Of a DNA stretch of 64,000 bases, positions 33,355 to 44,404 are shown one piece after another (position 1 is the stretch's first letter; each line of letters starts with the position of its first letter). The position numbers were made by a program, and so were the translations under genes. The notes under the pieces are model-generated. The model saw nothing but the letters and a program-made list of their open reading frames with translations, did no database searches and was not told the DNA's origin. This DNA comes from Stappia sp. BW2 (GTDB taxonomy: Bacteria; Pseudomonadota; Alphaproteobacteria; Rhizobiales; Stappiaceae), in contig NZ_VIRG01000054.1 of NCBI RefSeq assembly GCF_008107695.1, positions 62,001-126,000 on the forward strand, read 5' to 3'.

Positions 33355-35709
33355 TTAGTGCGTCCAGGTGCCGCCAGGCTGATACCGGGCGCTCATCTGC
33401 CCGTCCCTGAGCGCGAAGAGGTGCAGCCAGCCGTTGTCGAACAGCATCCGAACCTCCGGGTGCACCTCCAGAACGTTGGAGATCGCCTCTGTGGGGGCTT
33501 CGATCAGAACCGAAAGGCGCAGCGAGGCGTGCATTCCCTTTTCGCCGTCGTGCAGGGCCTGTGCGGGAAGTCCGGGCCGCAGACGGCCGCCATTGCCTTC
33601 AACGACACCGATACCGCCGACAACATTGTGAATGAGCTTGTTGCCACCACCGAAAACATCCGGGGCGACCGCTGAGCCATAATATTGAAGGCTGATCCAG
33701 TTCGCGACGACAACAGGTGCTGTCAGGACAAGCTCAAGTGTCTTGAAATTCTCGTCAGACTGCCAGTCGTAACTGTGCAGGAACGCCCGGCCTCCCAGGT
33801 TCGCTTTCGAGGTTACATTCCTGGGGGCAGCGACAAATGCCGCGCAGCCGGCCAGGCCCCACTCAGGCCTTATTTCGGCCCAGTTGGACGCTCTGGCCGC
33901 CACGGAAGCAGGTTTGACACCCGGCAGGCGCAGGGCGCGTTCCGCCCGGGCTTCAACGCCTGCCCGCTTCAGCCACGTCTTCAGAAGGTCGTGCCCGTCG
34001 ATCTGGCCGGGGTGGTCCTTGTCGAACAGCGTAACTTCGTCGGTCGTCGTGTCGTGGAGGGCCGCGACAAACCAGGTGTCGTCCGGCAGTTCGATGCCAT
34101 GGCCGGCAAGCCCCGCGCGGGTCTCCGTGTCGTTCAGCAGGTTTGCAAGCAGCCGTGCCGAGACTTCTCCCGAATAGCCGCCGCACGCGCCGCAATGGTA
34201 GGCGCTCTGATGAGGGTTGTTTTTGACATTGGCTCCGTGTCCGACCAGGAGCACAACCGGCGCATGATCTTTTGTCAGGCTCATGGCCTTCAGAACCGCA
34301 GCGGCCGTTGCCGCCTTGGTTTCGGCATCGAGCGCCGGATCGAGCCTGGGCGCGGGAGGGCAATCGGCCCTTTTTGCGTGGAAGCCAAGGGAGTCCTTTA
34401 TCAGCTTGGTCACATATAGCGGGCCTGCGGCCTCCACATAGGCGAAGGACGAGACGGCGGCCTGGCGAAACCTGTCCAGTGCCCGTACGGCCCGCGCACC
34501 GATGCGTGCCGTCTTTTCCTCTTGCGCAGCGCCGTGGCTTGTCGAGGTGAGCGCCGGTTTCAGCAGCACCGGCAGGTGGTTTTCCTGAACATCCGAGCCG
34601 TGGTCCCGGTGGGCGGCGGGCAGGCCGAAGAAGCCGGCAAAGCCAAGTGTTTCGATCGAGGGGCTCTGGTTCTCCAGTGCCCGCCGGAAGACTTCCGAGC
34701 GTACGTCGATGCAGAACGCCGCTTGAAGGGCTGGCCGGGTGCCGGTGCTTGCAGCCGTGTTGGTCAGGCTTTGGCCAAGAGACCGCTGGTAGGCCCGTTC
34801 GGCTGCATCCTGCAAAACGGCGTCGACAACCTGATCCTGCGTCGGAACAAGAGGGGCCTCATGGAGCTGCAAAGTGGCTTGCCATTGTTCGGCAACGGCC
34901 GGGAACCGGTTGAAAAGCGCTTCTTCCCAGATCAGCCGCACCGCCAGAAGGTCGCCAAGCGTTCCATCCGTCTTGCCGTCCTGTTCGGCCTGCCAGAGCA
35001 GCCAGCGCGCATGCTGCGCCCAGCCACCTAAATCCATCAGCAGCCGGTGAAACACGGTCTCGGCCGCCGGAACGCTGATCGCCAGCCTGCCGGTTACCTG
35101 CAGGATGGCTTGCTCGGAGGTATCCGGCGATGCGGTTACATGCGAGCAGAAGCCCGGAAGACCTGCGATTTCCGGTGTCAGGTCGCGGCTCGCCCAGGAC
35201 CGCCAGGCAGAATAGGCGCCTTCACCTGGAGCCGGAGACCAAAGCGCCTGCCCACGGTCGAAATAACCGGCCGCCCAGAGGCCGACCGACTTTTCGATGA
35301 TCGATGGCCAATCGATGCCCGAAACCGAAGCTGCGAGATCGGCAATCGTCGGTGCCGCCGTCGGCACGGGTGGCTCCTGCTGGAGAAGCGCCTTCAGCTG
35401 TGCCAGATCCTCCGGCTTGGTGTCGGCGTTGCTGGCTGCGAGGGCAGCAAGCAGGTCTGTGTCAGTGATGCGGCCACTGGCGACATCGGCGGCAAAGCTG
35501 CTTCTGGGCCGGGTCAGGCTGACGCCTGCTGTTCTGGCCAGCCGCACGGACGCCTCTACGAGATCTTCCCCGGTCTGTCCGAGGAACGGATTGACGGCAA
35601 CGGTTGCGTCCAGGGGAAAGGCCGGCGGGATCGCCCGAATGGCTGCCGTTCCAGACGCCAGGATGTCTGAAACCCGCGCCGAGGCGAATTGTGTGTGTTT
35701 GATAAACAT
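33355..35709 (-). CDS. dabA: DabA, inorganic carbon uptake subunit (DUF2309)
   Basis: The 784-residue protein matches the DUF2309/UPF0753 family. It has the beta-carbonic-anhydrase-like zinc ligands C-I-D-V-R-S-E (C333, D335), G-H-G-A (H491) and H-C-G-A-C-G-G (C506 region). DabA forms a membrane-associated complex with the NuoL-like DabB and is proposed to hydrate CO2 vectorially to bicarbonate using ion motive force. GAGG lies eight bases before the ATG, 15 bases after the dabB stop. Upstream dabB and the divergent LysR gene form the full known DAB gene arrangement. Confidence 0.92.
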   Translation of the reverse strand: MFIKHTQFASARVSDILASGTAAIRAIPPAFPLDATVAVNPFLGQTGEDLVEASVRLARTAGVSLTRPRSSFAADVASGRITDTDLLAALAASNADTKPEDLAQLKALLQQEPPVPTAAPTIADLAASVSGIDWPSIIEKSVGLWAAGYFDRGQALWSPAPGEGAYSAWRSWASRDLTPEIAGLPGFCSHVTASPDTSEQAILQVTGRLAISVPAAETVFHRLLMDLGGWAQHARWLLWQAEQDGKTDGTLGDLLAVRLIWEEALFNRFPAVAEQWQATLQLHEAPLVPTQDQVVDAVLQDAAERAYQRSLGQSLTNTAASTGTRPALQAAFCIDVRSEVFRRALENQSPSIETLGFAGFFGLPAAHRDHGSDVQENHLPVLLKPALTSTSHGAAQEEKTARIGARAVRALDRFRQAAVSSFAYVEAAGPLYVTKLIKDSLGFHAKRADCPPAPRLDPALDAETKAATAAAVLKAMSLTKDHAPVVLLVGHGANVKNNPHQSAYHCGACGGYSGEVSARLLANLLNDTETRAGLAGHGIELPDDTWFVAALHDTTTDEVTLFDKDHPGQIDGHDLLKTWLKRAGVEARAERALRLPGVKPASVAARASNWAEIRPEWGLAGCAAFVAAPRNVTSKANLGGRAFLHSYDWQSDENFKTLELVLTAPVVVANWISLQYYGSAVAPDVFGGGNKLIHNVVGGIGVVEGNGGRLRPGLPAQALHDGEKGMHASLRLSVLIEAPTEAISNVLEVHPEVRMLFDNGWLHLFALRDGQMSARYQPGGTWTH

Positions 35710-35724
35710 CTGTGCTGCCTCGTC

Positions 35725-37287
35725 TTACTTGGATTTCGCAACCCGGTATCCGCCGATGAAGCGGTCCAGGAGCGCGTTGAGGTAGAGCCCGTTGGCGATG
35801 TGAACGCGCAAGCCGGACGTGGACGGGTGATGGGACCAGAGAGGAAACAGCGTCTGGGCCACGGCGACGACGCCGAAGGAAAGAACCGCCAGGACGATCA
35901 GTGCCCATTCAAGCGGACCGGCGACCGGCGCCTTCGGCAGGGCTGCGCCCCACAGCAGGTTGGCGACTTGCTGGAAGCCGAAATAGGCAAAGGCAACGAC
36001 GATGGCAGACAGCGACGTGCGGTACGTCAGATCGGCGGGGGCTGCGTCTGCGAGGCCCTGGGCGACCAGATAGGCCACGCCGAAGATCAGCATCGCTCCG
36101 ATGGCAAGCGCCTGAGGGGTCTTTGGTCCGGCGACCATCGAGAAGGCGACGGAAACAACCGCATAGAGGAAAAGGGCGATTGCGAAGGACCGCAGAACGT
36201 TGGCAACGCTCGGGACCGCGATGGGGCCGGGCCGCCGCAATTTGGCAACCGCCAGAACGGCGCCTCCGGAGGAGAGAAAAGCGTGCGCCTTGTAGAGGGA
36301 ATGCGCCACCACGTGCAGCAGCGCCAGCGGCCACAGGCCGAGGCCACATTGCAGCAGCATGAACCCCATCTGGGAAATGGTGGACCAGGCAAGGGCAGTC
36401 TTCACCGCGCTCTGGGTCAGCATCACCACGGCCCCGAAAAGTGCGGTGAGGCCGCCGAGTGCGACGAGCGCGCCCATGGCGCCGGGACTGGCCTGAACCA
36501 GATCGGCCGTTCTGATCAGCAGGAACCCGCCGGCATTGATGATGCCGGCGTGAAGAAGGGCGGAAACCGGGGTTGGTGCTTCCATGACCTCTGTCAGCCA
36601 TCCGTGCAGGGGGAAGGCGGCGGTCTTCAGGACAGCTGCCAGCACCAGAAAGGTGACGGCCAAGTGCTCGGTCAGTGACAGGTGGGTGCCGACGATTTCA
36701 GAGAGCTGCCCGATCTGGGTCGAGCCGGCGCTGAGCATGAACAGTCCAGCGGCCAGCAGCAGGGACATATCGCCCGCATGCCAGACAAGCGCGAATTTGG
36801 TTGCCGCCCGTTGGGCGGCGGCGCGCTGCGGGTAGAACAGCAAGAGCCTGCGCAAGCAAAGGCCGATCCCCACAAATCCCAGCAGCAACACCAGTAGGCT
36901 GCCCGACTGGACAACCATCAGGACAGCTGCCAGGGCGCTGAGCATCAAGCCGTGGAAAGTGCCCTCGCGCGCTTCGCCGTCGAGGTAGGTCCGGGAATAG
37001 CGCATCACCACCCAGCCGATGAAAGCCACCAGCAGCGTCATCGTCACGCTGATCGCATCGAGCTTGACGGCAAGCGCGAACGGACCTTCGAACAGGACCG
37101 CCTCGGATGCTCCGGAAATCAGAAGCTGCGTAAGGCCAGCAAGTGCGATCAGAAAGGCGATGAAAGCGCTTGCTTCCGAGATCTGGGGATAGGACCCCGG
37201 GCGGCGGCCGGGGCGCACTGTCGACAGGGCAGCAGAGGCCAGCAGAAGCATCGGGGCCAGAAGGGGCAGGGGAAACATGTGCGACAT
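35725..37287 (-). CDS. dabB: DabB, proton/sodium-conducting membrane subunit (NuoL-like)
   Basis: This 520-residue, polytopic protein is related to NuoL/MrpA antiporter-like subunits. Conserved features include H-G-W-L-T-E-V-M-E-A-P-T-P-V-S-A-L-L-H-A-G, the Lys/His-bearing ion path, and S-T-I-S-Q-M-G-F. Next to dabA it is the cation-coupling partner of the inorganic-carbon concentrating system rather than part of respiratory complex I, because no other nuo genes are near. GAGG precedes the ATG at 37287. The 105-base gap to the divergent LysR gene carries their shared promoter. Confidence 0.9.
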   Translation of the reverse strand: MSHMFPLPLLAPMLLLASAALSTVRPGRRPGSYPQISEASAFIAFLIALAGLTQLLISGASEAVLFEGPFALAVKLDAISVTMTLLVAFIGWVVMRYSRTYLDGEAREGTFHGLMLSALAAVLMVVQSGSLLVLLLGFVGIGLCLRRLLLFYPQRAAAQRAATKFALVWHAGDMSLLLAAGLFMLSAGSTQIGQLSEIVGTHLSLTEHLAVTFLVLAAVLKTAAFPLHGWLTEVMEAPTPVSALLHAGIINAGGFLLIRTADLVQASPGAMGALVALGGLTALFGAVVMLTQSAVKTALAWSTISQMGFMLLQCGLGLWPLALLHVVAHSLYKAHAFLSSGGAVLAVAKLRRPGPIAVPSVANVLRSFAIALFLYAVVSVAFSMVAGPKTPQALAIGAMLIFGVAYLVAQGLADAAPADLTYRTSLSAIVVAFAYFGFQQVANLLWGAALPKAPVAGPLEWALIVLAVLSFGVVAVAQTLFPLWSHHPSTSGLRVHIANGLYLNALLDRFIGGYRVAKSK

Positions 37288-37392
37288 GGGAACCTCACGG
37301 GCGCTGAAAGACGTCGTGGGTATACCGTCTCGCTTTCTTGCAAAAAATTACATATTATCGTCAAAACCGTTCTATTCTTTGAAAGTGTTGTC

Positions 37393-38277
37393 GTGCTGAA
37401 CCTTCATCATCTTCGGCTTTTCCGGGCAGTTGCGCGGGATGGAACGTTGACGGGCGCAGCCCGGGTGCTGAACCTCTCGCAATCGGCGCTTTCCTCGCAG
37501 ATAAAGACGTTGGAAGCCGCCCTTGGTCACGACCTGTTCGAACGGCGCGGCAGAGGTCTCGTGCTGACGGAGGCCGGCCGGATCGCCCTTGATCACGCGG
37601 AAGCGATCTTCCGCACCGCGGATGACCTCACGGCGACGCTCCGCAACACCGGCACAGAGCGCAGGGCTTTGCGGGTCGGCTCCCTTGCAACGCTGTCGCG
37701 AAACTTTCAGATCGGTTTTATCGAACCCCTGATCGGGCGTTCGGATGTCGAAGTGGTGCTTCGCTCTGGAGCGCAGGGAGACCTTTTGAGGGCATTGGAA
37801 GCGCTGGCGATTGATGTCGTTCTGACAAACCTTGTGCCGGCGCGCGATGCATCCAGCCCCTATCTGGTGCATGGGCTGTCCGAGCAGCCGGTCAGCCTGG
37901 TCGGTCCGGCGACCGCGACTGGACTTGTCGGGCGGCCGATGCCGGAGCTGCTGTCGTCCCAGCCGTTGATCCTGCCGACACCGGAGTCGGCCCTGCGGGC
38001 CTCCTTCGACGCGATGGTGGAGCAACTGGGTCTTGCCCCGAAAGTTGCCGCGGAAGCCGATGACATGGCGATGATCCGCCTGCTTGCCCGTGCGCATGCG
38101 GGGCTTGCCGTCATTCCGCCGATCGTCGTCAGAGACGAACTGGCCTCCGGGCGGCTTATCGAACTGGGCAGGCTGGAAGGGCTCAAGGAGGAGTTCTTCG
38201 CCGTTACGCTGCATCGGCGTTTCCCCAACCCGCTGGTCGCCGATTTGCTGAAGGCGTTCAAAAGCAAAAAGGACTGA
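37393..38277 (+). CDS. LysR-family regulator divergent from dabBA
   Basis: The 294-residue protein has an N-terminal helix-turn-helix (N-L-H-H-L-R-L-F-R-A-V-A-R-D-G-T-L-T-G-A-A, about residues 3-60) and a LysR effector domain. The GTG start at 37393 is chosen because homology begins at once and GAAAG lies upstream; earlier in-frame codons read into the divergent promoter and dabB. Regulation of dabBA is inferred from the divergent arrangement. The final codons form the left arm of a terminator. Confidence 0.85.
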   Translation: MLNLHHLRLFRAVARDGTLTGAARVLNLSQSALSSQIKTLEAALGHDLFERRGRGLVLTEAGRIALDHAEAIFRTADDLTATLRNTGTERRALRVGSLATLSRNFQIGFIEPLIGRSDVEVVLRSGAQGDLLRALEALAIDVVLTNLVPARDASSPYLVHGLSEQPVSLVGPATATGLVGRPMPELLSSQPLILPTPESALRASFDAMVEQLGLAPKVAAEADDMAMIRLLARAHAGLAVIPPIVVRDELASGRLIELGRLEGLKEEFFAVTLHRRFPNPLVADLLKAFKSKKD

Positions 38278-38305
38278 GCAGGGGCGGCTGGCCCTTGCTC
38301 AGTCC
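38271..38305 (+). terminator. terminator hairpin overlapping the LysR stop codon
   Basis: A perfect 10-base stem (38271-38280 with 38296-38305) begins within the last codons of the LysR gene and is followed by a T-rich stretch (TGGTTGTTT). It separates this gene from the convergent efflux operon. Confidence 0.7.
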
Positions 38306-38380
38306 TGGTTGTTTCGAATTTGGCCGAAAGGCCTTTCCTCCGATGTCTGTTCGACAAAGATCGGAATTATCAACGCACCC

Positions 38381-39886
38381 TCAGTAAGCCACGGACAGAT
38401 GCGGGCCGGTGTTCTTGTCGACCACTTCCGGCTTGTCGGTTTCCACCTTGCCGGTCCAGCCGCCGCCAAGCGCTTTTTGCAGGGCGATGTAATAGGTGGT
38501 CAGGCGGACACGGCTCTGGATGAGCGTGTCCTGGGCGGAGTAGGTCGAGCGTTCCGCGTCGAGAGCGTCAAGGAAGCTGGCCGCGCCGGTCTGATAGAGC
38601 GATCTGGACAGTTCCGCCGCCGACTTGAAGTTCGCTGCTGCGCGCGCCTGGCTGGCGACGCGTTTGCGTTCCTGTGTGAGGCCGACAAGTGCGTTTTCGA
38701 CGTCTTCCAGCGCTGTCAGAACCGAAGCCTGATAGGCGAGGAAATATTGGTCGCGCTGGGCTTCGGCAATCTCCACGCCTGCCGCCAGTTTGCCGGCATT
38801 GAAGATCGGCACGGAGAGGGACGGGCCAAAGGCCCAGCTGATCGACGAATTCTTGCCGAGATCGCCGAAATCGGCTGCCGCCGTACCGATGGAACCGGTC
38901 AGGCTGACGGAGGGATAGCGCGCTGCCGTTGCCTGTCCGATCTTCGCCGTCGATTCCGCAAGCTTGCGTTCTGCCAGGCGTACGTCCGGGCGCGTCAGCA
39001 GGATGCTTGCCGGAATACCGACAGGGATCGGCAGCTTCGGTGTCGGAATACGGCTGCTTTTCAACAACTGGTCGGTGAGCGCGGTTGGCTGCTGACCGGT
39101 CAGGACGCTCAAGCGGTGCATGGAGGCGGCGAGAGCCGTCTTCAGGGCCGGAATATTGGACTCGGTCGATGCTGCCTGGCCTTCCGCATTGGCAACGTCG
39201 AGACCGGAGGACGAGCCTGCCTGGAACCGCTTGCGAATGAGGTTGGCCGAGGAATGTTGCGACCTTGCAGTGTCCTGCGCCAGTTTCACCCGCTGCTGGA
39301 GACCACGGGCCTCGACATAGTTTGTGGCAAGGTCGCCGATCAGGGTCAGGAGGCTTGCCCTCAGCTCTTCCTCGGCAGCGTCGAGACCGTATTTGGCAGC
39401 TTCCCGCGCCCGGCGATTGGCGCCGAAGATGTCGATCTCCCAGGCCGCATCGAAGCCGCCGTTCCACAGCGTGTTGACACTGTCGGACCCGCTCGATTTG
39501 GACCGGTTCAGTCCGGCCGCGCCGTCAAGGCTGGGAAAGAGCGAGGCGGAGGCCTGCTTGTAGCTGGCCCGCGCTTCGCGTACCTTGGCCTTGGCGGTGC
39601 GGACGTCCAGGTTTTTCTGAACCGCGAGCGCAATCAGGCTGTTGAGCTGTGCATCGCCCAGCTGTGTCCACCAGTTGGCAAGCTGAGGCACGGACGCGGG
39701 TGTTTCGCTGGTGGTATTGCGCCACTTGCCGGGGACGGAGACGTCCGGCCGCTGGTAATCGGGGCCGACGGAACAGGCGCTCAGCAGTGTTGCCGCCATC
39801 AGGCCCGCACCGAGCCGCCGCCAGGTCTTGCGGCGTTGAGAGGGGGCGGCGCAGGCAGGGCCGGTATCAGGTTTGAAAAGGGTCAT
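38381..39886 (-). CDS. outer-membrane efflux lipoprotein (OprM/NodT-like)
   Basis: The 501-residue protein has a signal peptide with the lipobox L-L-S-A-C, followed by S-V-G-P-D-Y-Q-R-P, the start typical of RND outer-membrane factors. Two repeated helical segments with A-x-V-Q-K-N-L-D-V and A-R-A-S-Y-K-Q patterns, and L-T-R-P-D-V-R-L-A-E-R-K-L-A, are characteristic of the TolC fold. It is the last gene of the MFP-RND-OMF operon (10-base gap to the RND gene), completing a tripartite drug-efflux pump. Confidence 0.93.
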   Translation of the reverse strand: MTLFKPDTGPACAAPSQRRKTWRRLGAGLMAATLLSACSVGPDYQRPDVSVPGKWRNTTSETPASVPQLANWWTQLGDAQLNSLIALAVQKNLDVRTAKAKVREARASYKQASASLFPSLDGAAGLNRSKSSGSDSVNTLWNGGFDAAWEIDIFGANRRAREAAKYGLDAAEEELRASLLTLIGDLATNYVEARGLQQRVKLAQDTARSQHSSANLIRKRFQAGSSSGLDVANAEGQAASTESNIPALKTALAASMHRLSVLTGQQPTALTDQLLKSSRIPTPKLPIPVGIPASILLTRPDVRLAERKLAESTAKIGQATAARYPSVSLTGSIGTAAADFGDLGKNSSISWAFGPSLSVPIFNAGKLAAGVEIAEAQRDQYFLAYQASVLTALEDVENALVGLTQERKRVASQARAAANFKSAAELSRSLYQTGAASFLDALDAERSTYSAQDTLIQSRVRLTTYYIALQKALGGGWTGKVETDKPEVVDKNTGPHLSVAY

Positions 39887-39896
39887 GGAAACTCTC

Positions 39897-42800
39897 TCAA
39901 TGGGCTGTGCTGCCTGTCGTATCGGGAGCGGCTTCGTTCGTCTGTTTGCGGCTGAAGATGCGCCGGACGGTGACGAAGAGAAGCGGCACGAAGAAGATGC
40001 CGAGCAAGGTGGAGGAGATCATGCCGCCCATGACGCCGATGCCGATGGAGTTCTGCGCGCCCGAGCCTGCGCCCGTGGCGAGTGCAAGCGGCGTCACGCC
40101 CAGAATGAAGGCGAAGGACGTCATCAGGATTGGCCGGAGCCGCTGACGGGCGGCATCAAGCGTTGCCTCCAGCAGGTCCTTGCCCTGGCGTTGACGTTCG
40201 ATGGCGAACTCCACGATCAGGATGGCGTTCTTCGCCGCCAGCCCGATGGTCGTCAGCAGGCCGACCTTGAAGTAGACGTCGTTGGTCTGTCCGAAGATGA
40301 GCGCTGCGGCCAATGCGCCGAAGATACCGATGGGCACCGACAGCATCACCGCGAAGGGGATCGACCAGCTTTCATAGAGCGCGGCAAGACACAGGAACAC
40401 GATCAGGATCGAGATTGCATAAAGCGAAGCGGCCTGATCACCCGATAGCCGTTCCTGATAGGACAGGCCGGTCCATTGGTGAATGAAGCCTGTCGGGAGC
40501 TGGGAAACAAGCGCATCGACTTCCGCCATGGCATCGCCCGAACTGACACCGGGAGCCGCCTGGCCCTGCAGTTCCACCGCGGACGCGCCGTTGAAGCGCT
40601 CAAGCCTTGGTGAGCCGTAGGCCCAGCGCGAGGAGGCAAAGGCGTTGAAGGGCACCATGTCGCCATTGGAATTGCGAACGTGCCACAGGTTCAGGTCGGA
40701 CGGCTGCATCCGAAACGGAGCATCGGCCTGAACGTAGACCGGCTTGATGCGGCCGCGGTCCATGAAGTCGTTGACGTAGTCGGAGCCCCAGGCAATCGAC
40801 AAGGTGTTGTTGATGTCGGGGATGCCGAGGTCGAGCAGGCGCGCCTTTTGCGTGTCGATGTCGACCTTGAACTGCGGCTGGTCTTCCTGGCCGTTGGGCC
40901 GTGTCGCAGCCAGTTTGCCGGACTGGGCGGCCATGCCCAGAAGCTGGTTGCGAACTTCCATCAGCCGCTCATGACCGGCGCCGTTGATGTCCTGCAAGTA
41001 GAAGGAAAAGCCGTTGGTGTTGCCCATGCCCTGAATGGCAGGCGGGGCAAGCGCGAACACGCGAGCGTCCTTGAGCTGCGAGAAGGCCCCCATGGCGCGC
41101 CCGGCGACGGCCTGGGCGGCAAGTCTCGGGTCTTCACGCTCGGTGAAGTCCTTCATGCGGACGAAGGCAAGGCCGACGTTCTGGCCCTGACCGCCGAAAC
41201 CGAAGCCGGCGACGGTGAAGACGCTGTCGACCGCATCCGGTTCGTTTTCCATGAAGTGGGTGCGCACCTTGTCGAGCACGCTCAGTGTCCGGCCCTGGGT
41301 GGCGCCCACGGGCAGGTTGACCATGGCAATCAGAATGCCCTGGTCTTCCTGCGGCAGGAAGGAGCTCGGCAGGCGGTTGAACATCCAGCCCATGGCAACG
41401 CCAATGGCGATGAACAATACGAGAAAGCGCTTGCCGCGTTTCAGGATGCCGCCATTGGCTGCGCGATACCCGTTTGCACTGGCATCAAAGCCCTTGTTGA
41501 ACCAGGCGAAGGGGCCGCGACTATGGCCGTGATCGCCCTTTTTCAGGATGGTCGCGCAGAGCGCAGGCGTGAGGATGAGGGCAACGAACACCGACAGCAC
41601 CATGGCCGAGACGATGGTGATCGAGAACTGCCGGTAGATGATACCGACCGACCCGCCAAAAAATGCCATCGGCACGAACACGGCGGACAGCACCACCGCA
41701 ATGCCGATCAGCGCACCGGTGATTTCCTTCATGGATTTGCGAGTGGCCTCGCGAGGGGGCAGGCCTTCCTCGGCCATCACGCGTTCGACGTTTTCCACCA
41801 CGACGATGGCGTCGTCCACCAATAGCCCGATGGCAAGCACCATGGCGAACATCGTCAATGTGTTGATCGAATAACCGAACAGGGCGAGAACCCCGAAGGT
41901 GCCCAGCAGAACCACCGGCACGGCGAGTGTCGGAATGATGGTCGCGCGCAGGTTCTGGAGAAAGAGATACATCACCAGGAACACCAGCACGACCGCTTCC
42001 AGCAGCGTGTGAACCACCTTCTCGATGGAGAGCTTCACGAAGGGGGTGGTGTCATAGGGGTAAACCACCTCGACCCCGGCGGGCAGCGTCGAGGACAGCC
42101 TGTCGATGGTGTCGCGCACCCTCTCGGCGGTGTCGATGGCGTTGGCGCCGGTCGCGAGCGAGACGGCAAGGCCGGAGGCCGGCATGCCGTTGTAGAAAGC
42201 CGAGGTGCTGTAGCTTTCGTTGGCGACTTCCACCCGGGCCACATCGTTGAGGCGGACCACCGAGCCGTCTTCGGAGCTTTTCAGAATGATGTCGCGGAAC
42301 TGCTGGGCCGTCTGCAGGCGGCTGGAGGCTGTGATGGTCGCGTTGAGCTGCTGACCTTCGACCTGAGGAAGGCCGCCGAGCTGACCGGCGGAAACCTGGG
42401 TGTTCTGGGCCTGAATGGCGGAGCTGACATCGCTCGGCATCAGGTTGTATTTCAGCAGCTTCGTCGGGTCGAGCCAGATGCGCATGGCATAGCCGGAACC
42501 GAACAGCCGGGTTTCCCCGACACCCTCGACACGTTTCAGCGTGTCGTTCAGCGTGTTGTCGACATAGTCGGCAATGTCGGTGGAGGTCAGGCGTCCGTCG
42601 GTCGAAACGAAGCCAAGCACCATCAGGAAGCCGGAGGTCGACTTGGTAACGGTGATGCCGGTGTTCTGCACGATCTGCGGGAGCTGGCTGGAGACGAGCT
42701 GCAGCTTGTTCTGCACCTGCATCTGGGCAACGTCCGGATCGGCCTTGGACGAGAATGTCAGCGAGATCTGGGCCGAACCGGTGTTCGACGAGGTTGCGGT

Positions 42801-43034
42801 CATGTAGTCCAGATAATCGATCCCGGACATGCCCTGCTCGATCACCTTGGTAATCGAGTTTTCAACCGTCGCTGCATCGGCGCCGGGATAGTTGGCGCTG
42901 ATGTTGACCGTGGTCGGCGCGATCTGCGGATATTGTGAAACGGAAAGGGTGGTGATGGCCAGTGCGCCTGCCAGCATGGTGACAATGGCGATAACCCAGG
43001 CGAAAATCGGCCTGTCGATGAAGAAAGCTGACAT
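39897..43034 (-). CDS. RND multidrug efflux permease (AcrB/MexB-like)
   Basis: The 1045-residue protein starts [14 protein letters not shown] and follows the HAE1 plan, with TM4 Asp residues in [14 protein letters not shown] and the TM10-12 region [11 protein letters not shown]. It forms the trimeric proton-driven pump with the adaptor upstream, whose stop codon overlaps its ATG by one base (TGATG), and the outer-membrane factor downstream. The pump belongs to a different branch from the MexF-like permease at 6838-10026. Confidence 0.94.
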   Translation of the reverse strand: MSAFFIDRPIFAWVIAIVTMLAGALAITTLSVSQYPQIAPTTVNISANYPGADAATVENSITKVIEQGMSGIDYLDYMTATSSNTGSAQISLTFSSKADPDVAQMQVQNKLQLVSSQLPQIVQNTGITVTKSTSGFLMVLGFVSTDGRLTSTDIADYVDNTLNDTLKRVEGVGETRLFGSGYAMRIWLDPTKLLKYNLMPSDVSSAIQAQNTQVSAGQLGGLPQVEGQQLNATITASSRLQTAQQFRDIILKSSEDGSVVRLNDVARVEVANESYSTSAFYNGMPASGLAVSLATGANAIDTAERVRDTIDRLSSTLPAGVEVVYPYDTTPFVKLSIEKVVHTLLEAVVLVFLVMYLFLQNLRATIIPTLAVPVVLLGTFGVLALFGYSINTLTMFAMVLAIGLLVDDAIVVVENVERVMAEEGLPPREATRKSMKEITGALIGIAVVLSAVFVPMAFFGGSVGIIYRQFSITIVSAMVLSVFVALILTPALCATILKKGDHGHSRGPFAWFNKGFDASANGYRAANGGILKRGKRFLVLFIAIGVAMGWMFNRLPSSFLPQEDQGILIAMVNLPVGATQGRTLSVLDKVRTHFMENEPDAVDSVFTVAGFGFGGQGQNVGLAFVRMKDFTEREDPRLAAQAVAGRAMGAFSQLKDARVFALAPPAIQGMGNTNGFSFYLQDINGAGHERLMEVRNQLLGMAAQSGKLAATRPNGQEDQPQFKVDIDTQKARLLDLGIPDINNTLSIAWGSDYVNDFMDRGRIKPVYVQADAPFRMQPSDLNLWHVRNSNGDMVPFNAFASSRWAYGSPRLERFNGASAVELQGQAAPGVSSGDAMAEVDALVSQLPTGFIHQWTGLSYQERLSGDQAASLYAISILIVFLCLAALYESWSIPFAVMLSVPIGIFGALAAALIFGQTNDVYFKVGLLTTIGLAAKNAILIVEFAIERQRQGKDLLEATLDAARQRLRPILMTSFAFILGVTPLALATGAGSGAQNSIGIGVMGGMISSTLLGIFFVPLLFVTVRRIFSRKQTNEAAPDTTGSTAH

Positions 43035-44278
43035 CAGTCGGAAGTCTCACCCGTGTTTTTCACCGCCTCACCGCGGCTTTCCACCTCCCCGGTTGCTTCG
43101 TCAATGGTCACCAGAGTACCGGTGGCTTCCTGGCCTGCCCGCACGAACAGCGATCCTTCAACGATGACCTTGTCTCCCTGCGAGATGCCCTCGTTGACCA
43201 GCCAGTTGTTGCCAATGTCGCCTTCCACCCTGAGGACGCGTTCTTCCACCTTGCCGTCCCGGGTGAGAAACAGGGCTGTCGGTTCACCCCTGGCATTGCG
43301 CGACACCGCGCGCTGCGGCACCAGGAAGGAGTTCTGGGCGATGCCCTCCTCGACAATCGCCTGAACGTACATGCCCGGCAGGAGAAGCCGGTCGGGGTTC
43401 GGGAACTCAGCACGCAGCGTATAGGTGCCCGTGGTCGGGTCCACGTGCGCTTCCGAGAATTCCAGCTTGCCGGTTTCCGAGTATTCTTCACCCGTCTCCA
43501 GCAGCAGACGCACCCGTACGTTTTCACCGGACAGCTTGATGCGGCCTTCGCGCACAGCCTTGCGCAACTTCAACAGGTTGGTGCTCGACTGGGTGACGTC
43601 GACATTGATCGGATCAAGCTGGCGGATAATGGTCAGTGGCGCCGGCTGGCTGGCAGTCACCAAGGCGCCGACATTCAGCGTCGACGCTTCGACGCGGCCT
43701 GAAATCGGTGCCTTGATCACGGTGTTGTCGAGATTGATCCTTGCGGTTTGCACGCTGGCTTTCGCCGAGGCAATGTCTGCTTTCGCCTGGGCGAGGGCCG
43801 CCTTGGCGTCATCCAGCTCCTGCTTGGCGACCGCGTTCTGCGTGATCAGTTCCTCGTAACGTTCAACCTTGGTCCGGGCGCTCGGCAGAGCGGCTTCCGC
43901 TCTTTGCAGGGCGGCCAGGGCGCTGTCGTGCGCTGCCTTGTAGAGATCGTCCTCGATCCGGTAGAGCACGTCCCCGGCGCTTACCTCGGTGCCTTCCTTG
44001 AACAGCCGCTCCTTGATGATACCGCCAACCTCCGGACGGACTTCCGCATCCAGGGAGGCCGCAATCCTGCCCGACAGCTTGGCGGTGATTGCCACCGATT
44101 CCGGTTGCAGTTCAACGACACCGACTTCCGGCTTGGGCGCGGCACCTCCCATCTGCTGGGCTTGAGCACCACCGGACGCCAGGCTGGAGGACATCAGAAA
44201 GGCGAAAAGAAAAGCACGAAACGGCTTCTTCGCTGAGCACAGGAACGCAGTGCTCGAACCGAGAGGGATACACGTCAT
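43034..44278 (-). CDS. RND efflux adaptor (AcrA/MexA-like)
   Basis: The 414-residue periplasmic adaptor has an N-terminal signal region ([14 protein letters not shown]), the lipoyl half-motif [10 protein letters not shown], an Ala/Glu/Lys-rich helical hairpin (about 125-200), then I-K-A-P-I-S-G-R-V and a beta-barrel. No lipobox is evident. The start at 44278 is preferred; an in-frame TTG at 44305 adds little. It is first in the efflux operon and lies about 125 bases from the divergent TetR-family gene. Confidence 0.92.
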   Translation of the reverse strand: MTCIPLGSSTAFLCSAKKPFRAFLFAFLMSSSLASGGAQAQQMGGAAPKPEVGVVELQPESVAITAKLSGRIAASLDAEVRPEVGGIIKERLFKEGTEVSAGDVLYRIEDDLYKAAHDSALAALQRAEAALPSARTKVERYEELITQNAVAKQELDDAKAALAQAKADIASAKASVQTARINLDNTVIKAPISGRVEASTLNVGALVTASQPAPLTIIRQLDPINVDVTQSSTNLLKLRKAVREGRIKLSGENVRVRLLLETGEEYSETGKLEFSEAHVDPTTGTYTLRAEFPNPDRLLLPGMYVQAIVEEGIAQNSFLVPQRAVSRNARGEPTALFLTRDGKVEERVLRVEGDIGNNWLVNEGISQGDKVIVEGSLFVRAGQEATGTLVTIDEATGEVESRGEAVKNTGETSD

Positions 44279-44404
44279 TTCCGGGAGGAACCTCGTTGGT
44301 CGCAAATGCTGAGGAGCATTAGAAAACTCCTGAGTACCATTATTATGTCAGAGGTTCCCTAGTCAATCGAAATTCGGTATTTGTGCGTATTGAGGGGAGG
44401 AGAC

